DNA of 64,000 nt from Isotricha intestinalis (taxonomy: Eukaryota; Ciliophora; Litostomatea; Vestibuliferida; Isotrichidae). Positions 31,638 through 41,078 of the stretch are shown here, one piece after another; positions within the stretch are counted from its first letter, which is position 1; each line of letters starts with the position of its first letter. The stretch is taken from the NCBI GenBank assembly GCA_023807065.1, contig JAJJLU010000332.1, positions 1-64,000 on the forward strand. The letters are read 5' to 3'. Under the pieces are notes generated by a model, which saw only the letters and a program-made list of their open reading frames with translations, made no database searches and was not told where the DNA came from. The position numbers and the translations under genes are program-made.

Positions 31638-32212
31638 TAATTTAAAATTTTTAAAATTATATTATCTATTATTATTTATATATTAAAACTTAAATTTAGG
31701 GTATTTCAATTTTTTTCTTTTTTCTTTTTTTGTAATATTTGAATCAATTTATTAGATAATAAATTCGGTAGAAGAAAATTATAAAAAGTAATCACATTAT
31801 AAATAAAAGTATTAATTTTATTTCCGATAATTATTTTTATTTATGATTTTTATTTTATTTTTATATAAATTTGCTGCATTCATGTAAATTTAATATAATA
31901 AAAGGAAAAGGTAAAATAATATTATTTTAATTTATTTGAATATTTTTTTAATAATATTTGAAAAAGTGAAAGGAATTTTTTTACTTTATAAAAGATTTTA
32001 AAAGAAAAAAAATAGTATTTAACCAATCATGAACTTTTTATGAATTAAAACAAATAATTATTGAGGTCGAAACAAATGTTTATTTATATAAAATTCAAAT
32101 AAATTAAAAATAAAAATCAATAAAGTTGGATAAATAAAAAAAAAATATGAAAAAAGATATTATTAATTCTTGTATACCAAAAATTCATATAAAAATTGAG
32201 TTCTAATATAAT
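31638..32212. other. Spacer, no firm gene
   Basis: 575 bp of A/T-rich sequence. A plus-strand run at about 31,992-32,105 (FYELKQIIIEVETNVYLYKI) is open after an in-frame TGA but lacks a start or homologue. Nothing else is seen. Confidence 0.3.
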
Positions 32213-33151
32213 TTAGGAATAGGCATTTATCATTTCTTCATTCATTATATTATCAAGCCTTTCTAAATAATTATTTATTTTTTCACCAATTTTTTCAAAA
32301 ATATTCATTTTTTCACTTAAACCATGATATCTTAATATATTCTTATCAAATTGATTTAATTCTCTAAATTTTTGTCCTAAATTATTATCTTGTTCTTCAA
32401 TATTAACATTTTGAATTAATTTAATATTATTATTAATATCATTAATACTTAATTCTTTTTCTTCATTATAATAATCAATATTTATTAATTTATTCTTAAT
32501 ATTAGAAATTTTACTTAAAAAATTATGAAATTTTTCAATTAATTTTTTATTTAAATATTCAACATCAACTTCACAATTATCAATATTTAAAGGTATATTA
32601 TGTATATGAGAATTTTTTGTGTCTTCTAAATTAACATAAATTAAGTTTTTATATAACATTGCAGATTTTTTTAAATCTTCAAGATATAAAATAACTGTTC
32701 TGTGACCAAGATGTTTATTTTCTTTTGAAGATTTACAATCACCACAAATAAAAATTCCACATTTTCTACAAAAACAATTTATTAAATTTTGACGACATTC
32801 AAAACATATCATTCTATTATCAAAATTTGGAAATTTTTTATTTTTAATATATCTTATATAATTAAGAGAATGTGATTTATTTAATTTATTGTTTTTCACT
32901 AATATATCTGATTCTTTTATTAAGATATTAACATGAGTTAAATTTTTAAATAAAACTCCAATTGGATAGTCTAAAAAAGGTGTTAAATCTTTATTTTTAT
33001 AACTTAATTTATATCTTCTTTTTGGAGAAAAAGCATTATAAGCTTCTGAATAAAGAACATTTAAATTTATATCTTTATTTAAAGATAAATTAACTTCTAG
33101 ACCATTATATACTAATGTAAATTTTATTTTCTTATTAAATTCATCAGTCAT
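32213..33151 (-). CDS. Ubiquitin-like/B-box protein, 312 aa
   Basis: The N-terminal 80 residues read as a ubiquitin-like fold (FTLVYNGLEVNLSLNKDIN, YKLSYKNKDLTPFLDYPIG). A B-box-type zinc finger follows at about 117-155 (CFEC, CRKC, CGDC, then H-x2-H), and a coiled-coil tail to the end. It looks like the N-terminal half of the 893-aa gene at 26632 without a kelch domain, so the two are probably paralogues, one having lost or never gained the propeller. It may act as an adaptor or dominant partner, but this is inference. Confidence 0.82.
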   Translation of the reverse strand: MTDEFNKKIKFTLVYNGLEVNLSLNKDINLNVLYSEAYNAFSPKRRYKLSYKNKDLTPFLDYPIGVLFKNLTHVNILIKESDILVKNNKLNKSHSLNYIRYIKNKKFPNFDNRMICFECRQNLINCFCRKCGIFICGDCKSSKENKHLGHRTVILYLEDLKKSAMLYKNLIYVNLEDTKNSHIHNIPLNIDNCEVDVEYLNKKLIEKFHNFLSKISNIKNKLINIDYYNEEKELSINDINNNIKLIQNVNIEEQDNNLGQKFRELNQFDKNILRYHGLSEKMNIFEKIGEKINNYLERLDNIMNEEMINAYS

Positions 33152-33590
33152 TTTTTATTTAATTTTCTTAGAAATATATAAAAAATTTAAAAGTGAAAAA
33201 ATGAATTTATTAAAATAATTTTTATTTATATTCTAATTTTTTATTTTTATGTTTCTTTAATTTTTATTTTATTTTTATTGAAAAAGGAATATGAATTCAT
33301 TCTGTTTTATTTCTTTCTTCTTAAAAATAATGTTTAATTTATTATAAATTTTTGTTTTTAGGTTATTTTTGTTATTTATGTTATTTGATTGATGTAATAA
33401 TTTTTGAATAATTTATTATTGATTTTATTAATGTCTTTTTTACTATTAAAGGATTTGTTGTGGTTAATGTTTCATTCTCAAATTATTTCAATTTCATTTA
33501 ATTATTCTCTTTAATTTATTTAATAATAATATAATTAACTTAATATAATTTTATGATATCAATTCTTATTTAATATAAACATATAATTTT
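33152..33590. other. Spacer, no feature seen
   Basis: This 439-bp A/T-rich spacer lies upstream of the B-box gene and downstream of the CDPK. I see no RNA gene, repeat or recognisable relic. Confidence 0.4.
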
Positions 33591-35024
33591 TTATTCATTT
33601 TTATTTCTATCATAACCCATCATATCAAGAAATTCATTATAATTAATGCAGCCATCAAAATTTTGATCATATTTTTTAATTAATTTGTTTATAATCTCAT
33701 CATCAACATTTTTTTTAATAAGAACACTTTTAATTTCCTCTTTATTAATTTTTCCGCACTTATCTTTATCTAAATGAACAAAAGCTTCATATAATATTTG
33801 TTCATCTAAATAAGTTTTTTCATCAATAACAGATGCCAAAAATTCGGTATAACCAATTTTACCATTTTTATCGGTATCTAATTGATGAAAAATTTTTTCA
33901 ATTTCTTCATTATCAATTTCAGCATTTTTTAAATCTTCCAAACCAATTTTTAATTCATTTAAACTAATATAACCATCTTTATTCTTATCAAAACATAAGA
34001 AAATATTATTTAATCTATTAACATCTTTTTGATTTAATCTGCTTGCTATATATGTTAAAATTATTTTCTTTAATTTATTAGCATTAATGTAATTTTTAAA
34101 AGACAAAAAATCAATATGAATATCTTTACAAATTTCATCAGATTCTTTATTATATTTTTTTAACCAAGGATGTTGTAAAACTTGTAAAGCAGTCAATCTT
34201 TTCTTTTCATCAACTAAACACTTTTTAATTAAATCAATTGCACTTTTAGAAATATTATTCCATTTTGAATTTGGGAAATTGTAATTAAAAGAAATAATCT
34301 TTTGAAAAATTTCTTTATCATTATTTCCTGTAAAAGGAGGTGAACCACTTAATAAAATGTATAATATTACAGCAGCTGACCAAACATCACATTTTTCATT
34401 ATATTGTCCATTAATAACTTCAGGTGCCATATAATATGAAGTTCCTGCTTTAGTGTTCATTTTTTTTTTATGTAAAAAATTTCTACTTAACCCAAAATCA
34501 ATAACTTTAATGTTATTATTTATTTCATTTCCTTCATTTGAATATAATATATTTTCTGGTTTTAAATCTCTATGAACTATTCCATTATTATGACAATATG
34601 ATATAGCAGTTATAATTTGTTGAAAAATTATTGCTGCATTTTTTTCAGTAAACATTCTTTTTTTTTGAATATGTTCTATTATATTATCAAATAATTCTCC
34701 ACCATTACATTTTTCCATCACTAAAAATAAAAAACGTTCATCTTCAAAAATTTCATATAATTTAATTATATTTGGATGATCTAATTTGATTAAGATTTCA
34801 ATTTCTTTTTCAAATGTCTTTAAATTTTTAATATTTGACTTTGATAATTGTTTACATGCTCTTATTTCTTCTGTTATTCTATTTTTTACTTCATATACTT
34901 TTCCATAAGCTCCTTTTCCTAATTTTTTTAAAACATTATAATAATCTGTTAAAAGACCTTCTTTTTTTCCTATGAAATTTTCCTTATTAAACATTATAAA
35001 ATCTGAATTTTGAGATTTATACAT
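33591..35024 (-). CDS. Calcium-dependent protein kinase (CDPK)
   Basis: The 477-aa protein has the standard CDPK order: kinase, junction, calmodulin-like domain. Kinase landmarks are LGKGAYGKVYEV (Gly-loop), K58 (RACKQL), HRDLKPENIL (D153), DFG D176, and GTSYYMAPEV. Four complete EF-hand loops follow at about 346-357, 383-394, 419-430 and 453-464, each ending in Glu, so all four should bind calcium. CDPKs are found in plants and alveolates and absent from animals and fungi, consistent with a ciliate. There is no N-terminal Gly for myristoylation (start MYKSQNSDF). It is divergent from the B-box/kelch gene at 35117. Confidence 0.97.
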   Translation of the reverse strand: MYKSQNSDFIMFNKENFIGKKEGLLTDYYNVLKKLGKGAYGKVYEVKNRITEEIRACKQLSKSNIKNLKTFEKEIEILIKLDHPNIIKLYEIFEDERFLFLVMEKCNGGELFDNIIEHIQKKRMFTEKNAAIIFQQIITAISYCHNNGIVHRDLKPENILYSNEGNEINNNIKVIDFGLSRNFLHKKKMNTKAGTSYYMAPEVINGQYNEKCDVWSAAVILYILLSGSPPFTGNNDKEIFQKIISFNYNFPNSKWNNISKSAIDLIKKCLVDEKKRLTALQVLQHPWLKKYNKESDEICKDIHIDFLSFKNYINANKLKKIILTYIASRLNQKDVNRLNNIFLCFDKNKDGYISLNELKIGLEDLKNAEIDNEEIEKIFHQLDTDKNGKIGYTEFLASVIDEKTYLDEQILYEAFVHLDKDKCGKINKEEIKSVLIKKNVDDEIINKLIKKYDQNFDGCINYNEFLDMMGYDRNKNE

Positions 35025-35116
35025 GATTGTTTTAATTCTTTTATAATAATAAATTTATTTTCTCATTATTATTATTATTATTATTTATTGTTTTTCAATT
35101 TTAAAAAAAATAAAAA
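35025..35116. promoter_or_regulatory. Short divergent promoter with (ATT)7
   Basis: Only 92 bp separate the starts of the CDPK and the B-box/kelch gene, so both promoters must lie here. A pure seven-unit ATT run sits at 35065-35085. Such a run is a likely length-variable microsatellite and may exclude nucleosomes, but no specific regulatory site is identified. Confidence 0.45.
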
Positions 35117-37429
35117 ATGGATAAACAAGAAAATTTAAAAGATAAAAAAGAAAAAGATAAAACTCAAGAATTAAAAGAATTTAATGTTCTTCCTCATTTT
35201 AAAGAAAATATAGTTCATACTGAAAAAAATTGTAAAGAACAAATAAATGAATATAGTTATTATTGTTTTACTTGTAAACACAGTGTTTGTAATGAATGTG
35301 GAATTTATGAACATCAAGATCATTTACTTATTCAAAGAGAAAAATGTTTAAATTATGATAAAACTTTTTTTAATGAAATTTCCAAAATTATTGATGATTC
35401 AATTTCTATTCAAGACATAAAAAATAATATCATTCAAAAAATTACTTTATCTATTGATTCACTTAAAGAAAGGTTAGATAAAATAAAAGGAATCAAAATT
35501 GAAGAAATTAATAAAATGTTTAGTAAAATAATTTCAAGTTTGGTTGATTTGAAAAAAAATTTTTTATCTGCTAAAGAAGCTATTGAAAATTATTATGAAC
35601 AAAATAAAACTTTTTTTAATATTGTTAATGAAGAAAATAAAAATACAGATTTAGAAAATACAATTTTTTTAATGAATTTTGAAATGATGAATTTATGTGA
35701 TAATAAAAATTTAGAAGTCTTAGATAATGTAGTAAAGGTAAAAAATGTAATAAATGAATATGAAGAATCATTTAAACAAAGAACAGAAGATATGAAAAAT
35801 AAATTAGATAATTATTTGAATATTAATTATTCTTTTGAAAAATTTGATGATTTTTATTGGGATATAAGATTAAGAACTATGAAATATTCTGAACAAATAA
35901 ATAATTTTAGAAATTCAATTTGTGATATTTTAAAAAAAACAGGAAATTTTGATAAAATAAAAGATTTATTAGATATATTTGATTCAAAGAATAAAAAAGG
36001 AAAAGATGTTATTTTTAATCAAGAATATTTTATTAATGACATGGGGAATAATAATGCATTTAAATTTAAAAAAACAAGAGGAAATTCAAAAAGTAAATTA
36101 ACTTCAAGTAAAAGTGGTAATTTAAATGTATATAAATCGAAATCAAGTTTCAATCAAATTAATAAATTTTTAGTTTCTCAAAATTCAATTAATAAGGGAG
36201 AAATTCAAATAAGTCCTGATGATATTATACTTGATAATAGGTTAATTCAGAGATTTTTTGCATATTCAATTTATGAATTATTTGGAAAATATTTTGATAC
36301 ATATTCAAATAAAGATATTAATAATAATAATATAAATACTGTTCTAAATGTAAATAATAGTTTAAAACATTTAAATCCAATTCAAAGTACTCGTCATAAT
36401 AATTTCTCAAGTCCAAAATTATCATCAAATAGGAAAAAAAGTAAAAGTATAGGTAAAAGCCCAAATAAAAATAATATTAATAATATCAATAATTACAACA
36501 CAAATAACAATTCAATAAATTTAAATAGTATAAAACTAAATCAAAACAATATTATGAATATTCAAAATTCAAACAATAATTTTAATTCAAATATAACAGT
36601 AAGTTTTCTAACAAACTGGACAACAAGATTTTCTAAATTAAAAGAATATGCCAAACCGATAATAGGAACAAATAATATAAGTGTATTTGATTCTCAATTA
36701 AAAAAAATAAATAAAATCCCTTTAAAATTAGTAAAAGAAGAACATGGATATAATATTTTTCCAGATGGTTGTAGACATATTTTAGTTGAAGATATATTAT
36801 ATATAACAGGTGGTGTAGACTCATTAAAAAAACCAATGAATATAGTTCTCTCAGTAAATATAAATACATTAGAATTAAAAAAATTAAATAATTTAAATTT
36901 CACTCGCGCATATCATTCAATAGAATATTTAGATAATTATGATTGTTTAATAATAATTGGAGGAGAATATAATTCAACTTGTGAATTATTTGATATTTAT
37001 AGTGAAAAATGGATTAAAATACCAGATTTAAATATTGGAAGAGCAAATACAAATATTTATTTTGATGCAATAACAAGTGATTTATATGCTTTATTTGGGA
37101 TGGAAGGAAATATTGCTGAAAAAAATTTATATTGTGATTCCATTGAAGTTTTAGAATTAAATGATATTAAAAGTGGTTGGATTAAAGTTGATTATTATAA
37201 AAGTGCTGATTTAAATCTAAAAATTAATTTTTGTACTGTTGTTCCTTTTACTAGAGATAAATTACTTATTTATGGAGGAAATAATTCAAGAGTTCAAAAA
37301 AGACTATTTGCTTTGTTTGATATGAGTAAAAATGAATGTATGAAAGTTGATGCTCAAACAATGGAACAAATTAAAATAGAGGAAAAACAAATTAAAATGG
37401 TTGATGTGGCTTTATCAAAAATAAATTAA
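35117..37429 (+). CDS. B-box/kelch protein, 770 aa
   Basis: A B-box zinc finger lies at about 35-75 (HTEKNC, CFTC, CNEC, H-x2-H, where the first ligand pair is atypical). Coiled coil follows (about 80-250), then a Ser/Asn-rich linker (about 320-480). A kelch region covers about 555-750, with YITGGVDSLKKP, LIIIGGEYNSTCELFD, YALFGMEGN and LLIYGGNNSR blades. It resembles the 893-aa protein at 26632 but lacks the ubiquitin-like N-terminus. Head-to-head with the CDPK. The next gene follows in the same direction 68 bp later, an unusually short gap, so the two may share regulation. Confidence 0.88.
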   Translation: MDKQENLKDKKEKDKTQELKEFNVLPHFKENIVHTEKNCKEQINEYSYYCFTCKHSVCNECGIYEHQDHLLIQREKCLNYDKTFFNEISKIIDDSISIQDIKNNIIQKITLSIDSLKERLDKIKGIKIEEINKMFSKIISSLVDLKKNFLSAKEAIENYYEQNKTFFNIVNEENKNTDLENTIFLMNFEMMNLCDNKNLEVLDNVVKVKNVINEYEESFKQRTEDMKNKLDNYLNINYSFEKFDDFYWDIRLRTMKYSEQINNFRNSICDILKKTGNFDKIKDLLDIFDSKNKKGKDVIFNQEYFINDMGNNNAFKFKKTRGNSKSKLTSSKSGNLNVYKSKSSFNQINKFLVSQNSINKGEIQISPDDIILDNRLIQRFFAYSIYELFGKYFDTYSNKDINNNNINTVLNVNNSLKHLNPIQSTRHNNFSSPKLSSNRKKSKSIGKSPNKNNINNINNYNTNNNSINLNSIKLNQNNIMNIQNSNNNFNSNITVSFLTNWTTRFSKLKEYAKPIIGTNNISVFDSQLKKINKIPLKLVKEEHGYNIFPDGCRHILVEDILYITGGVDSLKKPMNIVLSVNINTLELKKLNNLNFTRAYHSIEYLDNYDCLIIIGGEYNSTCELFDIYSEKWIKIPDLNIGRANTNIYFDAITSDLYALFGMEGNIAEKNLYCDSIEVLELNDIKSGWIKVDYYKSADLNLKINFCTVVPFTRDKLLIYGGNNSRVQKRLFALFDMSKNECMKVDAQTMEQIKIEEKQIKMVDVALSKIN

Positions 37430-37497
37430 ATTTTTTTTTAATAAAATACTAATTTAATTAAAAAAATAAGCAAAATATAATAATAAAAATAATAAAA

Positions 37498-38436
37498 ATG
37501 TACACAAAAAAAAATATAAATGAAAAAAAAAAGAAAGTAATAAGAAGAACTTCAGTAGCAATGCAACAAATGAATAATATATTTAAAAATCAAATAAACA
37601 ATAAAGATAGTGGAATAATAGATTCATTTATAAAAGAAAGAGAAAAAAATAGAAGAAGATATAGTCAATCTTTAATAATGCCTTATATTCCATTAACTAG
37701 AAAACAAAAAGTAAAAGAAATTGTAAATATGGACAAAACATCTGCAAATAGATTTAATGAATATAGTCATATTTTTGATCATATAAAACATCAAATTTCT
37801 GATATTAATAATTCTTTATTATCAGGAAATATTTTAAATAATTCGATTAATTCAAATAGAATAAATAATTATTCAAGAGGGAAATCAAGACCAGAAAATT
37901 CTATGTTTAAACCTGAAAGTAATATAGATGATAAAGAAGAAAATATTATAAATTATAAATTAAAAAGTAGAAATAATAAAAATTTTAATAATAAGAAAAA
38001 GAATGATAGTATTAATAAAAATAATAATGATAATGATAACAATAATAATTTAAATAATAATGATAATTTAAATGAGGAAAAATTGAATAATAATAAAAAA
38101 AATGAAAATATTATTGTTGGATTAAGTGAAAGTGAAGATGAAGAAGAAGAACATATAGATAATAAAACTTTAGATGAAAATATTAGAAGAATTTATTTAA
38201 ATTATTCTCCTGCTCCTAATTCTTTAAGAGGAACTAAATCTAATAATAGGAAATTTAAAAACAGATTTTTAAATAAATCTACAAATTCCCCTAAAACAGA
38301 AAGAAAATATGTTATTAAAAATAGAAATTCTAATAACAGAGATTTTTATTATGAACCTACATTAGATGATAATAATAAAAAAACTTATTCAAGTGAAATC
38401 AAAGAAATCAAATATTGTAAATGTCAAATTTTTTAA
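37498..38436 (+). CDS. Asn/Lys-rich protein with possible CaaX-type end
   Basis: The 312-aa protein has a basic N-terminal region (KKKVIRRTSVAMQQMNN, about 14-31) and a conserved-looking block ending MPYIPLTRKQKVKEI (about 72). It then becomes a poly-Asn/Asp linker. It ends in KYCKCQIF, so the last four residues (CQIF) fit a CaaX prenylation box, with Phe as X and a second Cys nearby that could be palmitoylated. If real, this places the protein on membranes. No enzyme motif is seen. It follows the B-box/kelch gene by 68 bp. Confidence 0.7.
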   Translation: MYTKKNINEKKKKVIRRTSVAMQQMNNIFKNQINNKDSGIIDSFIKEREKNRRRYSQSLIMPYIPLTRKQKVKEIVNMDKTSANRFNEYSHIFDHIKHQISDINNSLLSGNILNNSINSNRINNYSRGKSRPENSMFKPESNIDDKEENIINYKLKSRNNKNFNNKKKNDSINKNNNDNDNNNNLNNNDNLNEEKLNNNKKNENIIVGLSESEDEEEEHIDNKTLDENIRRIYLNYSPAPNSLRGTKSNNRKFKNRFLNKSTNSPKTERKYVIKNRNSNNRDFYYEPTLDDNNKKTYSSEIKEIKYCKCQIF

Positions 38437-38792
38437 AAATTTTCATTTTGTCAATTATTTTTAAATAATTATATACAATAATTATTTTTAATTAAATAAT
38501 TGATGAAGGAATTCCTATTTAATAATAGAATTAAATTTTATTATATATGTTAATTAATTATTAATAAAATAATTACTAAAAAAGTAAGAAATTAAGGAGA
38601 TAAGTGCTCAAACAATTATCTTAAAAAATTAAAAACAATATAATTAAAAATCATTTAAAAAATTAATATATTTAAAATCAATAAAAATAAAATTTCAATA
38701 AATATTAAATTATTAATTTTTATAATCAGAATTTTAATTAATTATCTTTTTTTAAAAATGATTATTTTGATTTCTTTATAAATATATATTCA
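38437..38792. other. Spacer, no feature seen
   Basis: This 356-bp A/T-rich spacer separates two co-oriented genes. I see no RNA gene, repeat or coding relic in it. Confidence 0.4.
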
Positions 38793-39638
38793 ATGAATGC
38801 TATCCAAAAAATTGATAAAATTTTTGGAAGTGATTATATAGAAAATAGATTTCAAAGTAAATTTGAAAAATCTCAATTTGTAAATATAAATCTGAATAAT
38901 TCTTCTTCAAAAAACAGTGAAAGAAAATTAATAAAACCTAAAAAATTTAGTGTAAATTCTTTTCAAAAGCAATTTACAAATGTTGAAAATAATAAGAAAG
39001 ATAAAAAGAGAATTATAGGATATATAGATATTAATTTTTATGATAAAGTTCTTAAGAATGTAAATGAAAATAATAAAGATAATATAGATGATGTAATATG
39101 TAAATCAAATAAAATTAAAAAAAATAAATCAATCATTAATCTTATGAATTGTGAAATAAAATCAAATAAAAATATGATGAATTTTAAAGATTCAAATAAT
39201 AATAATTTAGAAGAACAAAAAGTTACAAATATAATGTCAAATGAAAAAAAAAACTCAAAAACAAAAAAAAGAAAAGAAACAGTATTAAATACAATTAACA
39301 GTAGTAATAATAAAATAAATAATTCTCAAAAATTAATAGAAAATAGAAATAAATTAAATGAAGTACAATCAGCTATTCAATTAGAAATTAAAAGTAAAAA
39401 AAAGAAATATAAAAATTATGTAATAGAAAAAATTGAAATGCCAAATTATATGATAATAGAAAAAGAAAATAAATTAAATAATAAAAGTAATAACACCAAT
39501 ATTATTAATAATAATAATGAGACAAATCCTTTAAATCAAAATTTTAAAAAAGATTATATTATTGAAATTAAAAATAAGAATTTTCAAACAATATATAATG
39601 TAAATAATAAAAAAAAACAATTTTTATGTTGTTTTTAA
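38793..39638 (+). CDS. Asn/Lys-rich hypothetical protein, 281 aa
   Basis: The start MNAIQKIDKIFGSDYIENRF has an ordered look. Most of the rest is Lys/Asn/Ser-rich and disordered. It closes with KKKQFLCCF. The two terminal cysteines are not a CaaX box but could be lipid-modified, as in dicysteine-ending membrane proteins. Both this gene and the preceding one have basic, Asn-rich bodies with cysteine-containing C-termini, so they may be related. No domain is recognised. Confidence 0.62.
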   Translation: MNAIQKIDKIFGSDYIENRFQSKFEKSQFVNINLNNSSSKNSERKLIKPKKFSVNSFQKQFTNVENNKKDKKRIIGYIDINFYDKVLKNVNENNKDNIDDVICKSNKIKKNKSIINLMNCEIKSNKNMMNFKDSNNNNLEEQKVTNIMSNEKKNSKTKKRKETVLNTINSSNNKINNSQKLIENRNKLNEVQSAIQLEIKSKKKKYKNYVIEKIEMPNYMIIEKENKLNNKSNNTNIINNNNETNPLNQNFKKDYIIEIKNKNFQTIYNVNNKKKQFLCCF

Positions 39639-39756
39639 AATAAATCATTTAAATCAAAATTTGTAGTGTCTTTTAATTAACTGTTGCATTATTTATTAAT
39701 AAAAAGTTCATATATTTAAAATATTATTTAATAAAAAATTTTATTAAGATAATTGA

Positions 39757-40998
39757 TTATTCACCAGATATAGATTTATAACTTATAATTCCTCTATTAG
39801 AAGGTTTTCTTGTAGTAGAATTACTTCTATGAGAATAACTTAAAATTTTATTTTGAAAATTACTTTTTGCAAGAACTGGTATTTGTGAATTATTATTAAT
39901 ATTGTTATTATTATTATATAAATTTATATTATTTTTAATATTTGAAGGAGGTAATCTTGTTATTTTAATACAACTATTATTTAAAGTAGTATTATTACTT
40001 TTATTTTGATTTGTAAAATATTTAGAAATAAAATCTAATTTTGTTCTTTCTGCTAATTCATTTCTTGTATTACTTAAAAATTCATTATTTTGTTTTTTCT
40101 TTTTAGATGAATTTGATTTTACTTTTTGAAAATGAAATACCTTCATTCCAGGAGAATGTTCATTTCTTAAAGTAGAACTATTTATTTCTTCTTTTGTTCC
40201 ACTTGATAATAAATTTGTTGCTGAATTATTATTTGAATATTGAAATGAATATTTATTATTTATATTTGAATTATTATTATTAATTGGATTATTATTTATA
40301 TTTATATTTATATTCGAAAATAAATTTAATTCTTTTTGTTTTTCTTCTAATTTTAATTTTATTTCTTCTATTGAATTTTTTAAATTTAAAATATCATTTT
40401 CTTTTGAAGAAAGATTTTTTTGTAAATTTTTTGTTTTTTCATCATTTTCTTTTATTGCATTTTTTAAATTTATATTTTCTTGTCTTAATATAATTATTTC
40501 ATTTTCTTTTCTATCATTATTTAAAAATTTTCCATCTTCATATTTTAATTTAACTTTCATTTCTTCAAATTCATCTTCCATTTCCATATATTCTTCTAAT
40601 TTATTTTCCATTGCTTCTTTTTGTAATTTATATTGAAAATGCATTTTTGTTAATTTTCTTTCTTTAAATTCTAATTTTTTTAAATTATTTTCATATTGAA
40701 TTATTTCATTCTTATTTAATTTTATTTCTTCTTTTGGTTTATCATTTTGTTTTAAATCTTCTTGTCTTTGTTCTTCTTTTGCATCTTGGATTTTTTTCTT
40801 TAATAATATCTGAATTGAATCATGAATATAATTTATTAATTGAGACATTTTTATTGATTTTATATTTTCTTGAAATTCATCTTCATCAATTTCAATTTTA
40901 TTTCCTTTTATTTCTTTTGTTATTTCATAAAATAAATTATATAATTCTTCTTTTGATTTTAAATTTGGAATTTTAGTATTTTCTTCTTTCTCTTTCAT
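39757..40998 (-). CDS. Coiled-coil protein, 413 aa
   Basis: A continuous coiled coil spans about residues 65-225 (QYENNLKKLEFKERKLTKM, DEFEEMKVKLKYEDGKF, ENIINLRQ-like heptads). An Asn/Ser-rich tail follows with basic patches (VKSNSSKKKKQNN, RSNSTTRKPSN). The first 50 residues contain an acidic ordered segment (IEIDEDEFQENIKSIKMSQLINYI). It resembles ciliate cytoskeletal or basal-body coiled-coil proteins, but no family is assigned. It is divergent from the gene at 41079, with an 80-bp spacer. Confidence 0.75.
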   Translation of the reverse strand: MKEKEENTKIPNLKSKEELYNLFYEITKEIKGNKIEIDEDEFQENIKSIKMSQLINYIHDSIQILLKKKIQDAKEEQRQEDLKQNDKPKEEIKLNKNEIIQYENNLKKLEFKERKLTKMHFQYKLQKEAMENKLEEYMEMEDEFEEMKVKLKYEDGKFLNNDRKENEIIILRQENINLKNAIKENDEKTKNLQKNLSSKENDILNLKNSIEEIKLKLEEKQKELNLFSNINININNNPINNNNSNINNKYSFQYSNNNSATNLLSSGTKEEINSSTLRNEHSPGMKVFHFQKVKSNSSKKKKQNNEFLSNTRNELAERTKLDFISKYFTNQNKSNNTTLNNSCIKITRLPPSNIKNNINLYNNNNNINNNSQIPVLAKSNFQNKILSYSHRSNSTTRKPSNRGIISYKSISGE

Positions 40999-41078
40999 TA
41001 ATAATTTAAGTAATATAATTGAGATTAAATTAAATTTTAAAAATAAAAAAATTAAAAAGTTACCTTATTCAATTAAAA

